Assembly (NCBI GenBank): GCA_022829145.1
Contig: CM040755.1
Span: forward strand, 11,355,563-11,419,562
DNA: 64,000 bases
Origin: Albula goreensis
Lineage: Eukaryota > Chordata > Actinopteri > Albuliformes > Albulidae
Direction: 5' to 3'
Shown: piece by piece, positions 13,403 through 25,304 of the stretch
Numbering within the stretch: position 1 is the first letter of the stretch
Layout of the letters: each line of letters begins with the position of its first letter
The notes under the pieces: generated by a model
What the model was told of the DNA's origin: nothing
What the model saw: only the letters and a program-made list of their open reading frames with translations
The model's database searches: none
Program-made: the position numbers and the translations under genes

Positions 13403-15337
13403 ATGAAACTGTGTAGCACTATCCAACTTCCACTCCTCTTTCTAATCTTCCTCACCCCTCTTTGTCCTCTGTCAATCCCTGGGTGAGTTATGGATCCACA
13501 ATATTTAAAGTGCAGGATGTGATAAATAGCTGAAAATGGATGGTCAGGTGGGTGACTTTGGCTGAATGTGATAAAGTGTGATGCAGTGGCAGAGGGCTGT
13601 AAGGCTTTGTACTCTGCAGGAAGAATGATGAAGAGCGCAGGTATGAGCCAGCTTTTTGCTATTCATTTCTGTTTATTATCGTCAACACCACTCCTGGCCA
13701 CCAGGTGGCACTTGAGAATGACAACTAGGAAAAAGCAAATCAGACTACCAAAATGACTGCAAAATTACAGACTCAATATTTGTTTTACTGAATACACAAA
13801 GATATCCATAAATGGAGACTGTTGTCGTGCAAACATGTTGGTATGCCTCTTGCTTTAAAAATTGTTTGTCATAAGTGAATGTCAGAAGTGTCAAAATATT
13901 CACTTAAGACAACAGTATATCAAATAAAGTATAGTAAATACATACTGTGTGAATTAATGATATGTGAAATTACCTGATATTGTATTTGTGTAAGTAAGCT
14001 ACTTCTTTGCCATGACAAAACTAAATCACATCACATGTAAAAAAAAAAGTTACCTTGACAGGTTTTACAATTAGTATTGCTGTGTGCACAATTACAATTA
14101 GTATTGCTCACTCCACCCATATCTCTAAGGCCCCTCAGGTAGTACATTTCCAATAATGATTCAATGGTGAAGAGAATGAAGGTGAAGAAAAAGGAGCTTT
14201 CAAAGTTGGTCAGAAATGGTATAGGAATTATCTGAATTATCTGAATATCACTTTGAGCGCATCGATTCGATCATTAGTAAGTGGAAGGCATGCCAGGCAG
14301 ACTGCTGCTTTATAACGCTTACTGAGTTCAATGGCTAGAGGCCAATTTACATGACTGGGACGACTGAGGATGAAAGCCCAAGCCCCAGTCTGGTCATGGC
14401 AAGAACACCATTGCACTTTAAGCAAGGCCTTTAACCACACTTTGCTCCCAGGGGGGATTGGCCCTTGGTTAGCATAAACATTTTTTTAAGAAGGGCAGTG
14501 TTTATGGAACCACCTTACTGAGTACTTAGTGAGCAATCTATGCTGATGTTCATGTTTTTGTCTCCTGTCCCTTTGACAGGTTGTGACTGACACCTTATCA
14601 TCTTTATTCTGCTTTATCATGGTAATTAACCACAATAAATTTTGTCATTAGATTCCAAGGAACATAGTCTCCTTCGATGATCTGATTAAACCAGCAATAA
14701 TGGCAGCTGTTTACTTCTCCTAGGAATTCACCCAGTGAGTTCCTTTGCAGACAGATCATTTCTTTTTCGTGACAATAAATCATTCTCCCTTAGCTTGGAT
14801 TGGAATTTCATGTGACGTGGTTATTTTTGTTTTCTTTTTACTGAGGATCTATTCACTTCTTACTGTTGTTTGCAATGTAGGTGTTTGGCTAATGACTGTT
14901 GATATTTGCATATTGCACCTAAAAATGTCTATGTACATCTGAAAAAAAGACCAGTGTAAGTGGCTAATTTAAGACCCATAGAGCGTTTTAGGTATGTGAA
15001 TTAGTGTGTAATTAATATGCATTGTGACAAAGTAAAAATAATTGCTTTGTTATACATGTCCAAGTAATAGGATAGTCAAGGTTCAAGTTCATGCTGAACT
15101 TTTTCCATTCTGGTCTTTGTAGCTGGTAGTTTACTGCCCTCTGGTGTATAAAAAATGCAATCGTAAAAATCTGAACAAGTTTCCCGCCATTTTTTAGTGG
15201 TATTAATTCTTGGTTCAATCAGTTCCATCAGTTCCGAGGAACACACTCCAGGAGGAAGTGTTGGCTTGGAAAGAAATTGTTGCCTTGGAAGTCCCTGTCA
15301 GACTCAAACCCCTATGAAGGATAGTAGAATTCTTTGA
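13403..15337 (+). CDS. Weak candidate: small secreted peptide, three exons
   Basis: Not a recognised gene. Exon A (13403-13482) starts at an ATG in good context (CACCATGA) and encodes a signal-peptide-like start, MKLCST then a long Leu/Phe/Ile stretch ending LCPLSIP, followed by donor GG|GTGAGT. Exon B (13620-13640) is a 21-nt micro-exon with acceptor CTCTGCAG and donor CAG|GTATGA, encoding GKNDEER. Exon C (from 15232, or 15223 by a tandem acceptor) reads in frame to a TGA at 15335-15337 and contains a CC-x4-C cluster (RNCCLGSPCQ). All three join in phase 2. The product would be about 65 residues. The weak points are that short signal-like frames arise by chance, exon C has no known homolog that I recognise, and no poly(A) signal was assigned. 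Confidence 0.2.
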
Positions 15338-16039
15338 TATGACTTTGAATTGCACCTTAAATTATTTAAAAATACAGACTGCAATGAACTGTTATGCATA
15401 ATTCAGGAGTATTATCTGCAGTTAACCTAGGGCAAAGATACAACAGCATTGCGTGATAATAGTAGAATTTCATGTTTTATTTTATTAGTAATTTGCAATA
15501 TTCATACAGTTTTTTTTGTTTGTTTCATAGTTAAAATGTTCATGTATTTTTGTTATTCTTTTTTAAATGTAAGTCCAGAAAACACATAGAATGAGTCTCT
15601 TTTAAATTAGGGATTTGTTGCTTTCTCATGGAAGAGTAATACACTATTCACCACAAATCCAGCAAAGTATGAAAAAATATAAATACCTGTTGAAATTATC
15701 CTTTCTCTTTTTTGAAGTGATGTCTTTGTCGGCTGTTTGTTTCCAGGTTAATATTGTTACTTTTTAACTCCTGATGCAACACTCACCGTAAAAAAACTCT
15801 TAAAATGAAGGAACATAACTCATATTTAGATGTCTTTGCATGTTTTAAAATTCTGTATATGAATATGTCCTTTTAGGAGATCAAAGGTTGCACATGGTAA
15901 TGGGCTCAGGCTGCTCTTCATTTAGATGTAAAAGTATTTAAAAACCATGTTACATATTTATAGGAATATATAGTAATGTGTTTTAAATTCATTGTTTTAA
16001 AGGAGTTTTCACTTAAAATATTCTCCATGAAACCAAGTC

Positions 16040-16040
<1 letters not shown>
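15338..16040. other. Non-coding upstream of slc28a
   Basis: AT-rich, nothing recognised. The slc28a transcription start was not located. Confidence 0.5.

Positions 16041-16134
<94 letters not shown>
16041..16134 (+). repeat. (TG)n microsatellite
   Basis: About 46 TG units with a single CG interruption near the left end, 330 bases before the slc28a start codon. The Val-Cys and Thr-His repeat open frames that it creates are artefacts. Long TG tracts can form Z-DNA; any effect on the nearby promoter is conjecture. Confidence 0.98.
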
Positions 16135-16135
<1 letters not shown>

Positions 16136-16462
16136 AACTGTCTGTATTTATGTGTGTGTCCAGAGGGCTGGGAAGAAAGGTGCGACTGTAACATGGTTAT
16201 CAGTTTCTCAATAAGACCCTTATCTTCTTATGATACTGCAATTTAAAATTGAAACTGGAGTCAGTAAATGTGCATGCTGTTATATTTTGCAAGTCAGTGT
16301 TTTACTCTGCAGTCAGAACCCAACCCAGTAAAAGCCAATTGAAGCAGCTGTGTGCCTCTGTTCATTAATGATAAGCTTCACCAGCGAGGGCAGAGTATAA
16401 TTTCCAGCGTTATTTTTCTCTCCCCACATTGCAGTCTGTCCCTGACACTCTGAAGACTCACA

Positions 16463-19400
16463 ATGAGTAAGCTATTAGCTTGCCTTCTCTTTGTTTGCTG
16501 GCTTGTTGAAAGGGATCCAGATTGTTTTTTTTTCTTCATTTGCACTCTGCACTCCCTAATATGAACAGGGCAAAAATGGTGGAAGGCATTAGCTTAAAGT
16601 ATAGCACCGCTCTTAATCTGATATGTGGAACCTTATGAAAGTGGGAATGTGAAGTTCTTTTCACTCATATTTTTCACACCTGTGAAGAGGGAGATGTCTG
16701 AGCACTGACAGAGGAGGAGGCTTGGACTGTGAGCCAGCGTAGCTTGAACAGAAAACGTGCACCTGTCATTCAGTTATTCATGGAGAATTAACATGTGTCT
16801 TAATGCTTTGCAGCAGAAAACAGTGACATCCAGCTGAAAAGTGTGACTGATTGCAATGGTAAAGGTGTGGACAACCCAGCGTTTCAACTGCAGGTAAGAG
16901 GGAACAAATTGTGTATAACTACAATTATGTACATTTAAAAACCAAACATGATAAAACAAACACTTTCTTTCTTTCATCCTCAGGAAGAAAACTTTTATGA
17001 GGATGTCAAAAAAGAGCCAGATAATGGTTTTGCGAAATACACAAGGTATTGTGAAGTGAATGATTAAATAAAAGAAATTAGATCTGAATGTGTATTTATT
17101 GGTATGTTTAGGTTCGGGGTATGTGACTATAGGCTTCCAACAGGTTTAAAAAAGCTCTTAAATGTAACTTAATTTTTTTTTAGTTTGTGAACAGTGAGAA
17201 GGGATAAGTTAATGGAAAATGGTCAAGCAGAATTCACGATTGACTTGTAGAGTTTTCTATCATTCCATACACATTGCAGTGTTTGTCCCTACTAAATATT
17301 TTATCTTTGTTCAAATTCCACCTGCCTTCCAAGCAGCAATTGTTTTCTCCCTCCCTTTTTCAGCAAGGTCTCTAATTCTGTCTCCTGCGTGGAAAATTTC
17401 TTCAAATCTCATACACAGACCATCAAATACATTGTACTGGCGGTGCTAGCAACAGGTAGGTACAGGTGATCTTTTCTGGCTCTTGGCAAGCCATGTGGAC
17501 TGGACAAATGACTTCCTGCAAAACCACAGAAAGTGTTTGACTCAGTGATCGTGTGGCTGAGGACAAATTATTTAGTCGTACAGGATGGCACTTACCTGCC
17601 CATAGTGTTGCCCAGGAGGGAACAGTTTCATTCAGCATAGTGCACCCTCCCATATGTAACTACACCAAGCCTTCTGGTTGAGTAGGACCCACAATTTGCG
17701 GGACTAGCTGCATAGGAGGTGTAGCACAATAGCAACACAATGCACAGCTTAGCTAGCAGACAGCAGTAAACGATGCATGAACTGGTTTGTGTCTTCCCAG
17801 AGAGACTGAGGATGATGTAATTATGGAGCAGGCCAGGAATATTGACTTGATATTCCAAATTGTCTTAAAGAAAATATAAAATTAAAATTTGATAAAGGTC
17901 TTCACATTATGAAGGAATCACCATAATTTCAGATTCATTCAACACTAGGAAGGATTACAGTTGTGTGCTAAACAGTTCCAGGTAGACTGCAATCCGAGGT
18001 AAAAACAACTTTTATTGCACATTGCATAATTACGTAAGAGTTTTTTATAGGGTTATTAGTGCTGATGGGGTCCATTCTTGTCAGTGTATGATGGCTCTGC
18101 TGTCTGTGTGCTTTCTTTTAAAGGCTATGTGGCGTATTTCATTACTGCCTGCGTGCTGGACTTTAACAGGGCTCTGGCCCTGGTGATCCTAACTAGTCTG
18201 GCCATCTTCTTCACCCTCTATGGACTCATCAAACGGTACAAGGGGGACAGCATTAACGAGTGCCTCAAGCCTGCTGGGAGATGCTTCAAGGCCAACCTGA
18301 GGTGGCTGAAATGGTGAGCAGATGCTTGTTAAAAAGCCCTGGAAATCATTTCTCACTATTAACTTTTAATAGGCAGAAAGAGATACTTTATTGTTTATTA
18401 AGAGGATACTCTTTACATAGATTACACATGTACCTTAACTAAAATACATTACCACAACTTAAACAAATACACATATATGGCAATTTAGTACAACAGTTTC
18501 ACTACTGACAGATGGCATCTTGACAAACACACTTACATTGTCTGCCCAGTCACACAGATATTTACGCAAGCAACTCAGGCCAAGTAGCTTGCCTGAGTGT
18601 AAGATGGCAGTGTCACACCAAAGGATTTGAACCTGCGGCCTTGCATTCGTAGGCCCAGCTCCCCAGGGCTGCCTGACTCTGTCTGGTAACTGGTTTGCTG
18701 TGACTTCCGTAGGGTGTTCATCGTGGTGGTTTTGGGGCTGCTGGTGACATGGCTTGCAGTGGACACAGCAAAGCGACCGGAGCAGCTCATCTCCTTCGGT
18801 GGCGTCTGCATGTTCATCATCGTGCTCTACATCCTCTCTGCTCACCGGCGAGCGGTAAGCAGGAAGTGGCGTGTGCCAGATATCACTCGATTGAAGTGGG
18901 GAGGGGCAGGGAAAGGCGGGCAGCTGTGGCGGTGAGAGGTAGGAAAGCTTGAAGAGGGTTGAAAGCCTCCCCACGTGAGTCACCTTTAGGCCCCTTATCT
19001 TATATTTTTAGACTTTGGATTTACTATAGCCTTATATCTGTCTCTGCCCCTTTCTCTCTCTTGCTGTGAATTCATATGTTTTTTTCACACTGTGAGCCAC
19101 TCAGTGCTTGGCATATGTATTATATTTCCTCCCAAATGGTATGACGTTGGGTCACATGCAGAGACACACACTTTCCATTCATTCCATTTTCTATGCCATA
19201 TGGATTTAAAATGGAAAAGAAAAGCATGCTAACTCCCTGCTCATTCATGTGTTTCCCTCATGTTTCTGTTATCCAGGTGTCATGGCGGGCAGTTTTTTGG
19301 GGACTTGGTTTACAGTTTGTCATTGGCCTGGTTGTTATAAGAACTGAGCCTGGTCTTATCGCCTTCCAGTGGCTTGGAGCACAAGTACAGGTAGAATCAC

Positions 19401-22400
19401 TCAGCTTCTCTATTTTTCAACAGATAATATAATTTTTGCAACAAAAATTAAATATAATTAATATATAGATTATATATTATATGTAGTTAATATATAGATT
19501 AATACAAGTTGGTTGTTGTTGTCAATTGAAAACATACCTTTATTTCTAAAGAGCCTGTACTATGTGTAGAAAAACACACAGAAAAGTCATTGCCATTGTA
19601 TATGAGTTACTGTTGCAATAAAAGACTTGCCATAAAGATTTTTAACCACCAACTTTTCCCTAATGTAAGCTGAGAGGGGACAATGATTATTTGTCACTCA
19701 ATTGATATAAATTAAACTGGACTCATGTAACATTCTCCCTTGCTCTTTCCTTTGTCAGACGTTCTTGAACTACACCATCGCTGGATCATCGTTTGTTTTT
19801 GGGGAAGAACTGGTCAAACAAGCCTTTGCCTTTCAGGTCACTAGTTTTTCCTTTTTTATATCAAAAACCAGCTAGAGAGAATTGCTGCTATTTATCTATT
19901 CATGACATACTTTGTAGTTGTAAATGATAAGTGACATTTTGTGTCTGTGTTTACGTTGGTGTAATGTTTCTGTTGTCTCTCACCAGGCATTGCCCATCGT
20001 GGTGTTTTTCAGCAGCATCATGTCTGTCCTTTATTACCTCGGGATAATGCAGTGGCTGATTGTTAAGGTAAAGAAGTTTTCATAGCTTTTTTATTGCCAG
20101 TGCAAGGTTACATACAGCTCTATTCATAGCTGCCGCTGTTTTGTCGGGGCTCCCTGGTGACAGAAAGCCATGTGATCTCCCCCCTCTCTCAGATCGCGTG
20201 GGTAATGCAGATAACGATGGGCACGTCACCCACAGAGACCCTGAGCGTTGCGGGCAACATATTTGTGGGACAGGTATGGCTATGTTTCTTTTTATAGGAT
20301 AAATATATTAAGTGGATGTTCCTATCCACAAACTGCACTGGAGAAGAACAGTAATTAAAACATAATTGGAGGGAAATTTTATGCTTTTTGTGATTTTATC
20401 CTAAATTGGACCAGCCAAATGAATACATAGGCTCCAAAAATTGTAGCACACCAGCACAACCATTCTTTGTTTCAGCATGTAAAATTCATCCTCTTGATTT
20501 ATTGACTCAGTAAGTTATTTCCCCATCTGCAACACAAAAAGCCAAGAACTTCCTGTCTCCCACACCAAACCTGGACATGAGCCCCTCAGTGCAGTATTAG
20601 TGTCAGATCCCTTATACAGTGTCCACCAGCCTTGTGCACCCTTTTCTCTGGTTCATATCTTATCAGCTCAGTGAAAAGTGCAAGGGCCCGTGCTTGTCTG
20701 TTGCTCTGATGTAACTGACTGGAAGGCAGATGCCTGCTGTTTTCCCGTGTGTTTTCCATAACATCATTTTCTAAATCCTCTTCCCCAGACTGAAGCTCCG
20801 CTGCTGATCCGGCCCTACCTGGCGGACATGACCAAATCTGAGGTCCATGCAGTCATGACCGGGGGCTTCGCCACGATTGCCGGCAGCGTGATGGGGGCCT
20901 ACATCTCATTTGGGGTGAGTTCATGAGTGTGCGCACCTATTTCACATTCCGCTGTGTCTTGTGTTTTTTTTCTTTCCTCTCTTTTGCTCAATTTGGAATG
21001 CCCAGTCAAGCTCATAAACCTTGCTCATCACTTCAATCCCCTCATAATTCGGTAAAATAAACAGACACTCTCCTCCAGGATACATGTATGCTGACCATTC
21101 CTTTCATACTACAGTCCACAAGTGCAAACTTGCACAGATAGTGCAAGAGGAAGAGCAGATAGAGTCAGAGGAAGGGATTTAGAAGCAAGCTTGTATTATA
21201 ATATAATGTAATCTAATGTTTGTGTTTCAGCAGGGTAAATTCTATATTTCTATATTGTATATTTTTATGGTGACTTGGATGATATTCCTGCTGCTTCCCT
21301 TTCCCCCTCCCCACAGATCGATGCTTCATCTCTGATCTCAGCCTCAGTGATGGCTGCACCCTGTGCCCTCGCCCTCGCTAAGCTTTCCTACCCTGAGACT
21401 GAGGAGAGCAAGTTCAAGACTGACGGAGAAATCGAAGTGGCCAGTGGGTATGTGCTGTACTCTGCATAAAGGCTCTGTCAAAGTTTTCAAATCAGGAAGC
21501 CCAACTATCTGAGCGTGTGCCAAGTACTACTCTACTAGTTTAGTAGTGATGGCAGAACAAGGTTTCATGATCTCCATAGTGGATGGGGCTACAAGGAACT
21601 GTCAACCCCTTAAATATTTTAACCAAACAAAAGGTTTTGCTAACCAAAGTAGGGCACAATGATTGGATCGGCCCTGTCAAATACTGATCATATATGACAC
21701 CTGCATACTTTTGTAGTGTCATGAAAGCACATTCTCTCATGACTTGTTTTGAAGTCAGTGGTTTTTCACCGCTGGTCCAGGCTGATTTTTAAAAGCTCGA
21801 TTTAAAACTGTTTGTGTGTTTGTATCTTTCTTTCCTCTTTTCCTTCACTCCCTCCTGCACAAGATTTGATGAATGAGTTTTTTCTCCTCTCACAGTGGTG
21901 AACAGAATCTCCTGGAAGCGGCCAGCAATGGAGCATCTGCTTCCATTGGACTGGTGGCCAACATTGCCGCTAATCTGATCGCTTTCCTGGCAATCCTCGA
22001 CTTCATCAACGCCTCTCTGAGGTGGCTGGGAGGCATGGTCGGATACCCTGACATCACTTTTCAGGTAGAGTTCCACACACCTGTTCACAGAGCTTCTGTT
22101 CATCAGGAGAAAATGTCATGGCTGCCCTTTAAGGTCCATGTGTAGTCTCCTAAAAAAACAATAAGAAATGTTTTTGGCATGTTCTGCTTATGTTTGCTTA
22201 TTCATATTCATACCATTCAGTAATATAGCTGTCATATCCTGGTCAGTTATGTGACTGTGGTCTTTTCCCTGCAGATGATCTGCTCCTATGTGTTCATGCC
22301 AGTGGCATTTATGATGGGGATCCCGGTTCAGGAGGCCTTCATAGCAGCTGAGCTTATTGGCACAAAGCTGTTCCTCAATGAATTCCTGGCCTATGAGAGG

Positions 22401-24887
22401 CTGTCTGAGCTGAAGAACAACAGAATGAATGGTTTGCCTGTCGAGGACGGTGGAACCATACAGTGGATATCAGTAAGGATTTCCAGCCTGACACTTTGTC
22501 ATTGTCACTGCTGGCTTACCTTGTGCAACTCAGCCCTGATCCTTAAAGGACATAGTTTAGACAATGCAATAACGTACTGCAAGACTGAAGACTTCACTCA
22601 GTTGGCTGGCTAGTTCCTGGCTATAAATCCTGTTCTTCAGGGTTTCAAAGGCACTAAATGGAACCCAGTATTGAAGCCCTCAATTGAGTGTAAAGGTGCT
22701 TCTCATTTCTGGCCCAAATGGTATTTTTTCGATCTGTGGAAAGACTAAGTGTACTGCTGTTGGGGTGGCAGTATGAAAATGTGGTTAGTGATTTAGTCTT
22801 GTTACATGAAAAATACCCATTCAGTTCCCAGGTTGGGGTGTTGTTTTTCTTCCCCTACTCAAGGTACTTTGAACTACCACAGTAAAACATTCAATAATGG
22901 GTAATATCTGTGAAGAGAACCTATGTATATCACCCTGGTTCAGGCTATTATCTTAGCTTCAGGTGTCATATGGTTGTTGTCAGATAAAGTATCAAAAAAT
23001 GTTATCACTGGGGCTTTGGGGAGCCCACATCCTCATGTCAATCTCTTGTCATGGCAGGTGCGATCAGAGACCATTTGTACTTTTGCTCTCTGCGGCTTTG
23101 CAAATTTCAGCTCACTTGGGATCATGATTGGAGGGCTCTGTGAGTGACAAAATACCTTATTTCAAAATCTACCTCATTCTTACACTCTCAAATGTTCAAA
23201 TTGTCTCATTTTAAGATTTTTGGAGACTGGCTTTCTGCCCCTTCCCTTCTTGTTAATGAAACATTTGGCATTGATCAAATGGATCTCATATGTGTTGTTT
23301 TCCATGTTGGTTTTTCAGCCTCCATATGCCCAGCCAAGAGAGGTGATGTCTCCAAAGCAGTGATGAGGGCCCTGCTGACTGGGACCTGTGTGTCTCTAGT
23401 CAACGCTTGTGTTGCCGGTAAGAATTACTTCAACTGCCATTAAACCACTGGGATTTGCCAGTTAGGGAAGGCACTCGTTGCACCAGCAGGCTGTGCCATG
23501 TGGCTGTAGGATTTTCTGGCTGTGACATTAGCCAAAGTATCCCTGCCCAAGACAGGGCACACTGGTAGGACATGTCCCACTAAGGGTAGGGTGGGTTTCG
23601 GGTTACCCGAGGTTTCTCAGTTTACCACTACGTTCGTTCCTTCAAATGCCTGGCCCGATGCCCATAGGCTATCAGCTGTCATCAGTGACAGATATGCCTC
23701 ACCTCCACTAGCTCTCATGCAGTAATGTGTGGCTTGTATAGTGTTGAAAATAGTCACCAGCTTGCAGCAGAGCACACTGGGGCAGAGCACACTGCAGTGC
23801 TCTGTGTATAGGCACCAGTGGCATAGCAATTTGATTTGAGAGGGACAACTGGTGATCCTAAAACGGGGGTAGAAAAAAAGGGGGAAAATCATTCCAGAAA
23901 GTAATTGCCCATGTGATTTAACAAACACTTGTGATACCATGAATATATTTGAATCATAAAATTAGGATACACAAACTCCTCTCTGATAATAAGTAAATTG
24001 CTTCTGCCCTTAGTTTTATAGATCCACACAAAAGCCTGCCTTAACTTTCATTCTGAAAGAGGAGATATTATAAATATCTTGTTTAGTAAATGCAGTTCAA
24101 ACAGACATTACATATTCTGGAAGCATCAGCTCGGTGAGTTATTAACCTGCTGTACTTGTGTTTATCCATGATAAATATTTTGAAGTTTAAGTAAAAAAAT
24201 CAGGACTATAGAGATGTGAGACAGTTTTTTTTTTAAAGCACAAAACTTTCTTTGGCAGGCATTCTTTTCGTTCCCCCACTCGACTGCGTGGAGGTTTTCA
24301 GCAGCTCCGATTTCAACACCACAATTCCAAACATCCAAACCTGCTGTTCAGACCTGTTTAAAAGGTAAAAATGCTGTGTATTGGTGTAAATAGAATTAAT
24401 CCATTAACAGCTAAACATGCCCTGGTGGGAAGTCCTGAAGAGGGAAGATGTCACCTTTAGTTGCAATGTTAAAAAATGTGAGAAAATATTTTACTTGGAA
24501 TATTTCATTCTTGGAAATATTGCTTTTATACAGCTGTGTAGCTTTTACGGTACCATTTAAGAAACACAAACAGGAACTGCGAGTGAGGAAAAGCAATCAA
24601 ACCTATCAGGGAAGGTGTTTGGAAATTACATAATCATAACCTTTGACAACCTTTGGATTGTTATAGCCATCAGTGTAATAAAACTGAGATTGTAACATCA
24701 TAGTAAGGAAGTCCCAAAGAGAACACTTGTGCCTCAGAAGCATTGGATCCTAAATTCTGCATTCTTTTGCAGCACCTCTGTGGTCAACGGAACTGCTGTG
24801 TTTGAGGGAATGTGGAACTCAGCGCAGAACGCCACCCTATACTTAACCAACTGCTGTAGCCTTTACAGCAATGCAGTATGTCTTTAG
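16463..24887 (+). CDS. slc28a1: Concentrative (Na+-coupled) nucleoside transporter, SLC28 family, 18 exons, 649 aa
   Basis: Plasma-membrane symporter that imports nucleosides using the sodium gradient. Coding exons: 16463-16466, 16814-16893, 16984-17045, 17364-17455, 18124-18313, 18713-18854, 19277-19390, 19759-19836, 19987-20067, 20193-20273, 20789-20914, 21317-21447, 21896-22064, 22275-22472, 23058-23139, 23319-23417, 24259-24364 and 24773-24887 (TAG). All introns are GT-AG and all phases join, giving 649 residues, the length I recall for human CNT1. The cytosolic N-terminus has the family VDNPAF motif (residues 21-26). Many hydrophobic segments start at about residue 68. The TM7 region carries [18 protein letters not shown] (291-308), and the family signature G-x-K-x3-N-E-F-x-A is at 479-489 with Glu486. 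The C-terminal tail has several N-x-T sites, as expected for the glycosylated extracellular end. Exon 1 supplies only ATG plus A. The subfamily symbol rests on the CNT1-like backbone and the alpk3 neighbour; slc28a2 is not excluded, family membership is near certain. Confidence 0.96.
18470..18668 (+). repeat. Dispersed teleost repeat, copy 4, in an slc28a intron
   Basis: The right-hand part of the element is preserved: an AAGTAGCTTGCCTGAGTGTA block, a GGCAGTGTCACACC block, then GGATTTGAACCTGCGGCC and GGCCCAGCTCCCC. It lies in intron 5, ending about 45 bases before exon 6. The antisense 174-codon open frame across it is an artefact. Confidence 0.55.
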
Positions 24888-25298
24888 ACCTCCATGACAA
24901 TAGGTCATCATAAGGACTTGTGAAAAGTGTCATTTCAGGAAAATGTTTTTCAGAATTACAATTTGATTTGAGATCAGCATACATTTCTCTCTCAGGGTTT
25001 TACTTTTACATATATAATGTTAATATAATGCTGTATTTTTCTAGCTAATGATATAAAATATGTGTATCTTATGTGATGCAAGTATTTTATATGTTGTATA
25101 TACTGACTTATTTATATAGATAATAATGCTCTCTAAAGCCTTACTCAGTGAGTAGATTAGCCTGGCAGGACCTCTCTGAACAACGGACCAAGTATATGAC
25201 AATAACAATGTGAAGTAGTACACTACAGACTCTAATGGGTGACTCTAAGGCCAACAGAGACCCATAGCTGCAGCCAGCCTTGACAATGATAATTGGTT

Positions 25299-25304
25299 AA
25301 ATAA
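25299..25304 (+). terminator. Candidate poly(A) signal of slc28a
   Basis: AATAAA about 410 bases after the slc28a stop codon and the first canonical hexamer that I noticed. The cleavage site is not determined. Confidence 0.45.

Noticed and set aside
15976-16246. Open frames made of Val-Cys or Thr-His repeats
   Set aside because: They are translations of the TG microsatellite on both strands, with no coding context.
18459-18983. 174-codon minus open frame
   Set aside because: It is antisense to slc28a exon 6 and the adjacent repeat; the plus-strand reading is a clear transporter exon with valid splice sites.
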